A DNA stretch of 57,632 nucleotides from Nitriliruptoraceae bacterium (lineage in GTDB: Bacteria; Actinomycetota; Nitriliruptoria; Nitriliruptorales; Nitriliruptoraceae), in assembly GCA_003558435.1 (NCBI GenBank), contig PWLR01000032.1, positions 1 to 57,632 on the forward strand. Direction: 5' to 3'. This document shows, one piece after another, positions 15,915 through 23,876 of this stretch. The notes beneath the pieces were generated by a model. The model was not told the DNA's origin, made no database searches, and saw only the letters and a list, made by a program, of their open reading frames with translations. A program made the position numbers and the translations under genes. Within the stretch, counting starts at the first letter, position 1. The number at the start of each line of letters is the position of its first letter.

Positions 15915-18446
15915 ATGGACCCGACTTTCGATCCCGCCCGCCTCCCCGTCGATCCCGCCCGCCTCCCCGTCGACGCGGTGGTGCCGGAGCTGCTGGCGGC
16001 ACTCGCCGGGTCCGGGATGGTCGTGTTGGAGGCGCCACCGGGCGCGGGTAAGACCACCAGGGTCCCGCTGGCGTTGCTCGAACACGTGCCCGAGGGCCGC
16101 ATCCTGATCCTCGAACCACGGCGGGTCGCCGCTCGCGCCGCGGCCATGCGCTTGGCATCGCATCTCGGCGAACCGCTGGGGGAACGGGTCGGGTTGACCA
16201 CCCGCGACGAACGCCGTACCTCGGTACGGACCCGGATCGAGGTCGTCACCGAAGGCGTCCTGCTCCGCCGCCTCCAGCGGGACCCGTCGATCGAGGGCAT
16301 CGCGTTGGTGATGTTCGACGAGTTCCACGAACGCAACCTCGAGGGCGACCTGTCACTGGCGTTCACCCTCGAGGCCCGCGCCGCGCTCAGGCCGGAGCTG
16401 CAGGTGCTGGTCGCCTCGGCGACGTTGGACGGGGAGCGGGTCGCCGCGCTGCTGGGTGGCGTGCCCGTGGTGCGGACCGAGGGGCGCCAGCATCCGGTCG
16501 AGGTGGGCCACCGCGACCGCCCGGATGTCCGTGACCTCGACGTGGCCGTCCGCGACGCGGTGGCCGACCTCATGGCCGAGGGGTCCGGCGACGTGCTGGT
16601 GTTCCTGCCCGGCGTGCGCGAGATCCGACGCGCGGCGTCCGCGCTGGCCGGTGCGCGGTTGGCCGGTGCGCCGCTGGTGCTGCCGCTGCACGGCTCGCTG
16701 CCACCGAACGAACAGGACGCCGCGCTGGCCCCCGCACCGCCCGGCCGCCGCAAGGTCGTGCTCGCCACGGACCTGGCCGAATCCAGCATCACGATCGACG
16801 GCGTCACCGCGGTGGTGGATGCCGGACTGTCGCGCGAGCCGAGGTTCGACGCCGCCACCGGGATGACCGGGCTGGTGACCGTGCCCGCCTCGCGGGCCTC
16901 GGCGGATCAACGCGCCGGCCGCGCCGGCCGGACCGCACCGGGGCTCTGCGTGCGGTTGTGGCCGGAGCGCGAGCACGCCGCCCGCGACGCCCACCCCCGC
17001 CCCGCCATCGCCACCGACGACCTGACCGGCGCGGCCCTGGAGGTGGCCACGTGGGGAGCCGACGTCGCGGAGCTGGCGCTGCTCGATCAGCCACCCCCGG
17101 CCGGCTGGGCACGCGGACGCGAGACGTTGGCGGCGCTCGGGGGTCTGGACGGCGCCGGGCGGATCACCGCTCACGGCCGGGCGCTCGCGGAGCTGCCGGT
17201 GCATCCGCGTATCGCCCATCTGCTGCTCCGCGGTCGCGAGATCGGACTGGGCACGTTGGCGACCGAGGTGGCGGCGGTGCTGGCCGACCGTGACCCGGTG
17301 AGCAGCAGCTGGGACGCCCCGTGTGCGGACCTGGCCGTGCGCGTCCGGGTGCTGCGCGGCGAACGACCGCCAGCGGGTGTCCGGGTGCGCGGGGGAGCGC
17401 TCGATCGTGCCCGCAGGGAACAGCGTCGCCTGGCACGGCTGCTGAAGCTCGACGCACGAGCCCGCCAACCGCTCGACGGATTGGGGGGACTGGTGCTCGC
17501 GGGATGGCCGGAGCGCCTGGCGGCAGCCCGCAGTGACCGTCGGGGCTCCTTCCTGCTCGCCGGCGGTCGGGGCGCCGAACTCCCGGAGGGCGACGTGCTG
17601 GCCGGCGAGTCGTACCTCGCGGTCGCGCACCTCGATCGTGGCGCTACCGCTGCCCGGATCTTCCTGGCCGCCGCGGTCGACGCCTCCATGGTCCGTCAGG
17701 TGCTGGCCACCCACATCGAACACGACGACGAGGTGGCCTGGCGCGGCGGGGAGGTGGTCGCGGAACGTCGCGAACGCCTCGGCGCGATCGTGCTGACCCG
17801 CGAACGACTCCATCACCCGGATCCCGCCCGGCGTCTGGCGGCGCTGCTGGATGGCCTGGCGACCGAGGGGCTCGACCTGCTCGACTGGTCGGAGGCCGAC
17901 CGGGAGCTACAGGCACGGGTGGCGCTGATCCGCGAGATCAGGGGCGAGCCATGGCCCGACCTGTCCGACGAGGTACTGCTGCGCGACGCCCAGAGCGTCT
18001 TCGGCGGGTTCCTGCTGCGCGCGCGGCGCCGACGCGACCTGGCGGGGGTCCCCGTCGGTGACGCCCTCAGGTCGCGGTTCGGGGCGGCCAGCCCGCGCGA
18101 GCTGAACCGGCTCGCTCCCACCCACCTCCAGGTCCCGTCCGGCTCGTCGGTCCGCCTCGACTACACCTCCGGCGACCGGCCGGTGCTTGCGGTCCGCGTC
18201 CAGGAGATGTTCGGGGCCCGGGCGACCCCGACCATCGTCGAGGGCCGCATCCCCGTGGTCGTGCACCTGCTGTCCCCGGCCCGCCGTCCGGTCCAGGTCA
18301 CTGACGACCTCGCCGGGTTCTGGGAGCGCACCTACCCGCAGGTCCGGGCCGAGCTGCGCGGCCGCTACCCGAAACATGCCTGGCCCGAGGACCCGCTCAC
18401 CGCGCCACCGCTGCGGGGCACCAAGCGCCGCCCCACCCGTGGCTGA
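15915..18446 (+). CDS. hrpB: ATP-dependent RNA helicase HrpB
   Basis: An 843-residue DEAH-box helicase. Walker A is EAPPGAGKTTRVP, motif II DEFH, motif III SATLD, motif V LATDLAESSITIDGV and motif VI QRAGRAGR. The helicase-associated part follows, and the C-terminus has the HrpB-specific SGSSVRLDYTSGDRPVLAVR, QEMFGA and LLSPARRPVQVTDDLAGFW blocks. The role of HrpB is poorly known. The N-terminus contains a duplicated DPARLPV heptad encoded by two identical 21-bp units of the repeat seen at both ends of the window; homologues usually go straight from the start to the LPVxAVxPELL motif. Confidence 0.93.
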   Translation: MDPTFDPARLPVDPARLPVDAVVPELLAALAGSGMVVLEAPPGAGKTTRVPLALLEHVPEGRILILEPRRVAARAAAMRLASHLGEPLGERVGLTTRDERRTSVRTRIEVVTEGVLLRRLQRDPSIEGIALVMFDEFHERNLEGDLSLAFTLEARAALRPELQVLVASATLDGERVAALLGGVPVVRTEGRQHPVEVGHRDRPDVRDLDVAVRDAVADLMAEGSGDVLVFLPGVREIRRAASALAGARLAGAPLVLPLHGSLPPNEQDAALAPAPPGRRKVVLATDLAESSITIDGVTAVVDAGLSREPRFDAATGMTGLVTVPASRASADQRAGRAGRTAPGLCVRLWPEREHAARDAHPRPAIATDDLTGAALEVATWGADVAELALLDQPPPAGWARGRETLAALGGLDGAGRITAHGRALAELPVHPRIAHLLLRGREIGLGTLATEVAAVLADRDPVSSSWDAPCADLAVRVRVLRGERPPAGVRVRGGALDRARREQRRLARLLKLDARARQPLDGLGGLVLAGWPERLAAARSDRRGSFLLAGGRGAELPEGDVLAGESYLAVAHLDRGATAARIFLAAAVDASMVRQVLATHIEHDDEVAWRGGEVVAERRERLGAIVLTRERLHHPDPARRLAALLDGLATEGLDLLDWSEADRELQARVALIREIRGEPWPDLSDEVLLRDAQSVFGGFLLRARRRRDLAGVPVGDALRSRFGAASPRELNRLAPTHLQVPSGSSVRLDYTSGDRPVLAVRVQEMFGARATPTIVEGRIPVVVHLLSPARRPVQVTDDLAGFWERTYPQVRAELRGRYPKHAWPEDPLTAPPLRGTKRRPTRG
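15931..15972 (+). repeat. 21-bp repeat, two in-frame copies inside hrpB
   Basis: Two identical 21-bp units (15931-15951 and 15952-15972) carry GATCCCGCCCGCC. They differ from the units at 57570-57632 mainly by one T for G. They are in frame and give the heptad DPARLPV twice. Confidence 0.85.
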
Positions 18447-18482
18447 ACCGCGGCTACCGGACCACCCGCGGCCGTTGCGGGG

Positions 18483-19340
18483 TCACCAGCCGAGCGCGGT
18501 CAGACGTTGCTCGACGCCCCCGAGATAGCCGGCGCCGAACAGCCGCACGTGCACCAACAAGGGCACCAGCTGCAACACCAGGCGTCGGCGCTCGGCGCCC
18601 TCCGCCAGCGGCGCCACCTCGGTGTAGCCGGCCACGAACGCCGGTGGCAGACCGCCGAACAGCGCCAACATCGCGAGGTCGACCTCGCCGTCGGCGTGGT
18701 GGACGGCCGGGTCGATCATCCAGCGCCAGCCGAGCACGTTGCCCGACCAGAGGTCCCCGTGCACGAGGCTCGGCGCCGGTCGGTGATCCAGCAGTTCGGC
18801 CAACCGGCCGTCGTCGATCGCCGCGCGCAGGCGCCCGGACAGCTCGCCCGGGAGCACCTCGAGGTGGGGCGCCAGACGCTGGGTCGCGACGAACGTCGGC
18901 CAGTCGTCATCGCGGTCGTTGTGTTGGGTCAGCGGACCGATGACGTTGTCCCGGTGCCAACCGAAGCTCGGGCCCGTGGTCTGGTGCAGCTGTGCCAGCG
19001 CGCGACCGAACGATGCCGGGTCGCCGCGGCCGGCGACATGGTCGATGACCAGCACCTCGGCGTCGACCGCCAGCACGCGCGGGACCGGGGCGCCCGCGGC
19101 CGCCAAGGCCTCGAGTCCCTCGGCTTCGAGCCGCGCGTCCGTGGGACCGGTCTTGACCACCACGTCGCGGCCGTCGTCGAGCCCGACCCGCCACACCATC
19201 GAGATGTCGCCGCCGGCCAGGGGCGTGGCCGAGACCGCCGGCGGCAACGCGCCGGGCAGCGGGGGGAGACGCTCGAGGCTCAGGGTCGACCCACGAGTCG
19301 ATCCAGTTGGTCGACGATGGCCACGGCCGTGCGCTGACAC
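18483..19340 (-). CDS. Fructosamine kinase-like phosphotransferase
   Basis: Protein-kinase-like fold of the fructosamine kinase/ketosamine-3-kinase family. GGDISMVWRVGLDDGRDVVVK is the nucleotide-binding start with the Lys. SLVHGDLWSGNVLG is the catalytic loop (Asp, Asn), and MIDPAVHHADGEVDLAML contains the metal-binding Asp. The family repairs glycated amines; substrates here are unknown. The start is uncertain: GTG at 19340 overlaps the upstream phosphatase gene by 61 bases, and no later ATG, GTG or TTG precedes the kinase core, so otherwise a CTG near 19288 would be needed. Confidence 0.8.
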   Translation of the reverse strand: MSAHGRGHRRPTGSTRGSTLSLERLPPLPGALPPAVSATPLAGGDISMVWRVGLDDGRDVVVKTGPTDARLEAEGLEALAAAGAPVPRVLAVDAEVLVIDHVAGRGDPASFGRALAQLHQTTGPSFGWHRDNVIGPLTQHNDRDDDWPTFVATQRLAPHLEVLPGELSGRLRAAIDDGRLAELLDHRPAPSLVHGDLWSGNVLGWRWMIDPAVHHADGEVDLAMLALFGGLPPAFVAGYTEVAPLAEGAERRRLVLQLVPLLVHVRLFGAGYLGGVEQRLTALGW

Positions 19341-19780
19341 ATCGCGACGACCTCGGCGAAACCGTCCGCGCCGCCGTAGTAGGGATCGGGCACGTCCGGG
19401 TCACCGTCGGCCTCCGGGTCGAACTCGCGGAACAGCCGGATCGGGGTGTCGACCCCGTCCTCCCGGGCGAGGTGCTGCAGGTCGCGGAGGTTGCTGCGAT
19501 CCATGGCCAGTACCAGGTCCGCCTCGCGGAGGATCGGCGCCTCGGCGAGTTGCGCCTCTCCCTGGAGCTCGAGTCCGACCTCGGAGGCAGCGGCGCGCAT
19601 GCGGGGGTCCGGCGGTGAGCCGACGTGCCAGGCGCCCGTACCCGCGGAGCGCACATCCAGTCCGACTCCCGCATCCGCCGCGGCGGCACGCAGGGCCGCC
19701 TCCGCCGTGGGCGAGCGGCAGATGTTGCCGAGACAGACGGCCAACACGACCGGTGTGGCGCCATGCCGGGTTGTGCTCAT
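19280..19780 (-). CDS. Low-molecular-weight protein-tyrosine phosphatase
   Basis: A 166-residue phosphatase with the P-loop CLGNICRSP (CX5R-S) near residue 16 and the general-acid loop DPDVPDPYYGG, including the paired Tyr of true LMW tyrosine phosphatases. This separates it from ArsC, which lacks the DPYY loop. In Actinobacteria such enzymes often act on bacterial tyrosine kinases in envelope polysaccharide control, and the next gene upstream is an LCP ligase. The ATG at 19780 is preferred over 19798 because AGGAACCACG lies before it. Its end overlaps the fructosamine kinase-like start. Confidence 0.88.
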   Translation of the reverse strand: MSTTRHGATPVVLAVCLGNICRSPTAEAALRAAAADAGVGLDVRSAGTGAWHVGSPPDPRMRAAASEVGLELQGEAQLAEAPILREADLVLAMDRSNLRDLQHLAREDGVDTPIRLFREFDPEADGDPDVPDPYYGGADGFAEVVAMCQRTAVAIVDQLDRLVGRP

Positions 19781-19826
19781 CGTGGTTCCTGGGCTCATGG
19801 GCTCATGGGCAGCTTGCAGGTGTCGA

Positions 19827-21131
19827 TCAGGCCAGGCCGGCGGCGTCCCGGCCCAGGATCAAGGTCACGTGGGTGACCTCGCTCGATCGTTCGAGCGTCG
19901 CGCCGGACGGTAGGTCATCCAGCAGCCGTTGTGCCTGGGCATCCGCACCGGGGGGATAGCGGATCGTGGTGGTGTCGCGTGCCTCGGCGTTCCCGACCTC
20001 AGCGATGTCGTAGTCGCGGGCCTCCAGCAGGCCAGCGACCCGGCCGGCCAGTCCGGAGGCCCCGGCACCGTTGGTCACACTGACGCGGATGTCGGCCGGC
20101 GCGACGGCGTCGATGGACTCGTCCAGGATCGATCCGTCCCGGAACTGGGCGAACAGGGCCTCGGCCTCGGAGTCTCGGACGTAGAGCACCTCGGCCCCAC
20201 CGGAGGTCCGTCCCGGATCGGCGGGCACGGTGTAGGTCGGCGCTCCGCCCCCGGCCAGACCGCGCACCCCGCGTGCGAACCGGGCCATGTCGATCGGGCC
20301 CATGTCGTCGTCGGCCGAGACGGCCCCCCCGACCGACCGGCCGACCGACCAGATCCTGACGGGGTTGAGCAGCGTCGAAGGCTCGGTGAGTTCCGAGGCC
20401 AGCGCCTGCACGAAACGCTGTTGACGCTGGATGCGCTGCAGGTCGTCGTCGATCTTGCGCACCCGCACGTAGCCGAGCGCATCCGGGCCATCGAGCACCT
20501 GGCAACCCGCCGGAAGGTCGATGCCCGCATCGCGGTCGCTGATCGGTTCGTCGAGACACAGTTCCACGCCGTCGACGGCGTCCACGACCTCGACGAAGCC
20601 CCCGAACGAGATCCCGAGGTAGTGCGAGACGGGGATCCCCGAGACCTCGCGGACGGTCTGGACCAGGCAGCCTGGTCCGTCGATCGACTGGGCGACGTTG
20701 ATCCGGCCGGTCGTGCCATCACAACGCGGGACCCAGAGGTCGCGTGGGAACGACAGCAACGCGATGTCCCCACCGTCGATGGTCATGATGAACACGGTGT
20801 CGGTCCGCTCGCCATCGAACGCGTCCGCGGATCCGGTCGACAACGCCTGCTGTTCCTCGCGGGTCAGTCCTTCGCGGCTGTCACTGCCCGCCACCAGGAC
20901 GTGCATCGGGCGGCTGCTACCGGACAGATGGTCGACGGGCACCCGAGGGATCTGCCGGGAGATCAACAACGGCACCACCAACAGCAGGACCAGCAGCGCG
21001 ATAACCGCCCATCGCAGCGTGCTGCGACCACGGCGTGGTCGACCGGCGCGCTCGACGCTCGGTCCCCAGCCACCGTCGTCGTCGCCACCACGGGCGGAGG
21101 TGCCCGCCCCTCTGCCGTACTCCGTGCTCAC
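19827..21131 (-). CDS. LytR-CpsA-Psr family envelope ligase
   Basis: A 434-residue membrane protein with one TM (about residues 38-58, WAVIALLVLLLVVPLLIS) after a cytosolic Arg/Gly-rich tail. The extracytoplasmic LCP domain follows, with VLVAGSDSREG, RTDTVFIMTID, LLSFPRDLWVP and GYVRVRKIDDDLQRIQRQQR; the Arg/Asp residues bind the prenyl-pyrophosphate headgroup. A C-terminal LytR_C domain carries SVTNGAGASGLAGRVAGLLE. LCP enzymes attach arabinogalactan, teichoic acid or similar polymers to peptidoglycan. GTG at 21131, chosen for AAGGAG before it. Confidence 0.9.
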   Translation of the reverse strand: MSTEYGRGAGTSARGGDDDGGWGPSVERAGRPRRGRSTLRWAVIALLVLLLVVPLLISRQIPRVPVDHLSGSSRPMHVLVAGSDSREGLTREEQQALSTGSADAFDGERTDTVFIMTIDGGDIALLSFPRDLWVPRCDGTTGRINVAQSIDGPGCLVQTVREVSGIPVSHYLGISFGGFVEVVDAVDGVELCLDEPISDRDAGIDLPAGCQVLDGPDALGYVRVRKIDDDLQRIQRQQRFVQALASELTEPSTLLNPVRIWSVGRSVGGAVSADDDMGPIDMARFARGVRGLAGGGAPTYTVPADPGRTSGGAEVLYVRDSEAEALFAQFRDGSILDESIDAVAPADIRVSVTNGAGASGLAGRVAGLLEARDYDIAEVGNAEARDTTTIRYPPGADAQAQRLLDDLPSGATLERSSEVTHVTLILGRDAAGLA

Positions 21132-21240
21132 CTGGGCTCCTTGGGCCTCCGCCAGCGCGCAGTGTTCCATGCGTCGGTAGGCGCGGGCGACATCCTCGGG
21201 CGCCGGTTACGGTGCCGATCCGTCCGACGAGGAGCCCACG

Positions 21241-23022
21241 GTGGAGTCAAGACCCTCGCACGCCGTCCCGTCCTCGACCTCGCGGGCCGAGGTGGGCGAG
21301 GCGCTGGTCGATCTGGTGCGTCGTTCGGTGATCGGCGAGACCGAGGCGGTCCACACACCCTTCGGGCCCCGTCGGGTCGTCTACGCCGATTATACGGCCT
21401 CGGGTCGGTCGCTGAGCTTCATCGAGGACCACCTTCGCAGCGTCGTGCTCCCGCTGTACGCCAACACCCATACCGAGACCTCCGGCACCGGCCGCCAGAC
21501 CACGCGGTTCCGGGAGGACGCCCGTGAGATCGTCGCCGAGTCGTTCGGTGCCGGCGACGACCACGCCGTGCTGTTCGCCGGGACCGGGTCGACCGGGGCG
21601 ATCGACAAGCTGATCCGGGTGCTCGGTCTGCGTCTGCCGTGCCAGTTGGACGAGCGGTACGGCTTCTCGGACCAGATCCCGGCCGAACAGCGTCCGGTGG
21701 TGTTCATCGGTCCCTACGAACACCACTCCAACGAGGTGCCGTGGCGCGAGACCATCGCCGAGGTCGTCACCATCCCCGAGGACGCCGACGGCCACGTCGA
21801 TCTCGCAGCGCTCGAAGCCGCGTTGCTCGCCACGGCCGACCGGCCGGTGAGGATCGGGTCGTTCTCCGCGGCGTCCAACGTCACCGGCATCCTCACCGAC
21901 ACCCGGGCGGTGTCGGTGCTGCTCCACCGCCACGGGGCCTGGTCGTTCTGGGACTGCGCCGCCGCGGCTCCCTACATCGACGTGACCATGGCTCCACACC
22001 GGCCGGCTCCCGACGGGGACGTCTCGGAAGCCCACCTCGACACCAAGGATGCGGTGTTCGTCTCCCCCCACAAGATGATCGGGGGTCCGGGGACCCCGGG
22101 GTTGCTGATCGCGCGCCGGGAGCTGTTCACCAACCGCGTCCCGACGGTCCCGGGCGGTGGCACCGTGAGCTACGTCAACACCGCCGAACACCGCTTCCTC
22201 GACGACATCGAGCACCGTGAAGAGGGTGGCACACCCGACATCGTCGGTGCCATCCGCACCGGGTTGATCTTCCAGTTGAAGTCCGCGGTCGGCGTCCCGG
22301 TCATCCAGGCGCACGAAGAGCGTGCGATCCGACGCGCCATCGCCGCCTGGGCTCCGGAACCCGCCATCGAGGTCCTGGGCAACCCGGCTGCGGACCGGCT
22401 GTCGATCGTGTCGTTCGTGATCCGCCACGGTGCCGGCTACCTGCACCACGATCTGGTGGTGGCGCTGCTCAACGACGTGTTCGGTATCCAGGCACGCGGT
22501 GGCTGTTCGTGTGCGGGCCCCTACGGTCACCGCCTGCTCGGGATCGATCTCGAGCGCTCCCATGCCTTCGAGGCGGCCATCGTCGGGGGCTGCGAGGGCA
22601 TCAAACCCGGATGGGTGCGCGTCAACTTCACCTGGTTCATCACCGACGCGGTGGTCGACTTCATCGTCGAGGCCGTACGGCTGATCGCTCGTGACGGGTG
22701 GCGACTGCTCGACCACTACGACTTCGACGCCGAGAGCGGTCGCTGGACCCACCGGGACGGGCGTGTGCCGCCCCCGATGTCGCTGCACGACGTGCGCTAC
22801 GACGCGCAGGGCATCAGCTGGCCGCAGGAGCGGTTGCAGGTGCCCGACCACGCGCTCGAGGACGTCCTGGAGGCGGGACGTGAGATCCTCGCCGGGGCGA
22901 TGCCCCGCCCGGACGGTATCGTGCCGACCGTCCTGCCACCCGCGGTCGAGGCCCTGCGTTGGTTCCCGCTGCCGGGAGAACCCGTGCCGGTGGGAACCCG
23001 GCCGGCGGTCGGGGGTGGCTGA
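21241..23022 (+). CDS. Class V aminotransferase/cysteine desulfurase-like PLP enzyme
   Basis: A 593-residue PLP enzyme of the class V fold. GTGSTGAIDKLIRVL supplies phosphate-binding residues, PYEHHSNEVPWRE the conserved His, and SFSAASNVTGI follows. FVSPHKMIGGPGTPG contains the Schiff-base Lys. ARGGCSCAGPYG is a Cys-bearing loop in the position used by cysteine desulfurases and selenocysteine lyases. It is much longer than IscS/SufS (about 400 residues), with an extra C-terminal region of about 130 residues. No SUF or ISC partner lies nearby. GTG start with GAGGAG upstream. Confidence 0.82.
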   Translation: MESRPSHAVPSSTSRAEVGEALVDLVRRSVIGETEAVHTPFGPRRVVYADYTASGRSLSFIEDHLRSVVLPLYANTHTETSGTGRQTTRFREDAREIVAESFGAGDDHAVLFAGTGSTGAIDKLIRVLGLRLPCQLDERYGFSDQIPAEQRPVVFIGPYEHHSNEVPWRETIAEVVTIPEDADGHVDLAALEAALLATADRPVRIGSFSAASNVTGILTDTRAVSVLLHRHGAWSFWDCAAAAPYIDVTMAPHRPAPDGDVSEAHLDTKDAVFVSPHKMIGGPGTPGLLIARRELFTNRVPTVPGGGTVSYVNTAEHRFLDDIEHREEGGTPDIVGAIRTGLIFQLKSAVGVPVIQAHEERAIRRAIAAWAPEPAIEVLGNPAADRLSIVSFVIRHGAGYLHHDLVVALLNDVFGIQARGGCSCAGPYGHRLLGIDLERSHAFEAAIVGGCEGIKPGWVRVNFTWFITDAVVDFIVEAVRLIARDGWRLLDHYDFDAESGRWTHRDGRVPPPMSLHDVRYDAQGISWPQERLQVPDHALEDVLEAGREILAGAMPRPDGIVPTVLPPAVEALRWFPLPGEPVPVGTRPAVGGG

Positions 23023-23031
23023 TCCGCGAGG

Positions 23032-23712
23032 TCAGGCGGTGACGCGGTTCGGTCTCAGGTGCTCGACGTCGCTGAAGGATTGGAGGCTGAAGATCCACTG
23101 GCCCGCGATCGGGGTGCTGCGGAGCACCGTCACCGAGGCGTGGTTCGAGGCGAACCGTTCCCACTCCCAGGGTTCTGGCTCGAGGCCGAGCAGGTGCCCG
23201 AGTACGACCGAGTTGGTCCCGGCGTGCGCCACCATCAACAGGCGCTTGGGAGCGTCTGCGGGCACGCTCCAGAGCTTGTCGTGATCGCGCTCGATGCCCC
23301 GCTGGGCGAGTTCGAGGGTCAACCCGTCGGTGACCCTCGCATGGAAGTCGCGGAACGTCTCGCCACCGTCGATGCCCTCCCACCAGGCGTCGCGAGGTCG
23401 GCTGCGCGCCTCCCGGAACACCTTCTCGACCTCCTCGGACGGCGTTCCCTGCCAGGCCTCCGGCTGTCGGATCTCGTGGAGCCAGCTCCGCGAGACCCTC
23501 GGCACGTCGGGGAGCCGGTCGAGCAGCGGCGCTGCGGTCTGTCGGGCACGTGTCGCGGTGGAGACGAGCACCTCGTCGAGATGGATCCCGGCCAGGCGAT
23601 CGGCGGCGAGCTCGGCCTGTTGCCGGCCGAGCTCGGTCAGGCCCGGATCGACCTGGGCCTCGCGCGCACGGGTCCACTCGGGTTGGGCATGACGGAGGAG
23701 GAGGAGTTCCAT
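23032..23712 (-). CDS. Histidine phosphatase superfamily protein
   Basis: A 226-residue protein with the RHG-type start LLLLRHAQPEWTRAR. The first catalytic His follows the Arg, the TRARQTAAPL motif holds a second Arg, and VAHAGTNSV carries the second catalytic His. This is the phosphoglycerate-mutase-like fold and the substrate cannot be predicted. The ATG at 23712 starts directly at the beta strand that opens the fold, with only a weak ribosome-binding site. It is convergent with the class V enzyme (nine bases between stops) and divergent from the glycosyltransferase fusion. Confidence 0.88.
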   Translation of the reverse strand: MELLLLRHAQPEWTRAREAQVDPGLTELGRQQAELAADRLAGIHLDEVLVSTATRARQTAAPLLDRLPDVPRVSRSWLHEIRQPEAWQGTPSEEVEKVFREARSRPRDAWWEGIDGGETFRDFHARVTDGLTLELAQRGIERDHDKLWSVPADAPKRLLMVAHAGTNSVVLGHLLGLEPEPWEWERFASNHASVTVLRSTPIAGQWIFSLQSFSDVEHLRPNRVTA

Positions 23713-23876
23713 GCCCCAACGGTATCGGCAGTGGTGACCCCGGACGTCTGCCCGCGCGACGATTCCGGCGGGCCTTAGACTCGCTCCGCGTCCGAACAGG
23801 CGTCCTGAGCCCGACAACGCGCGCCACCGGGCGCGTCCAGCCTCGTTGCGCCCCGACCGATCCGAACGAGTTGAAC

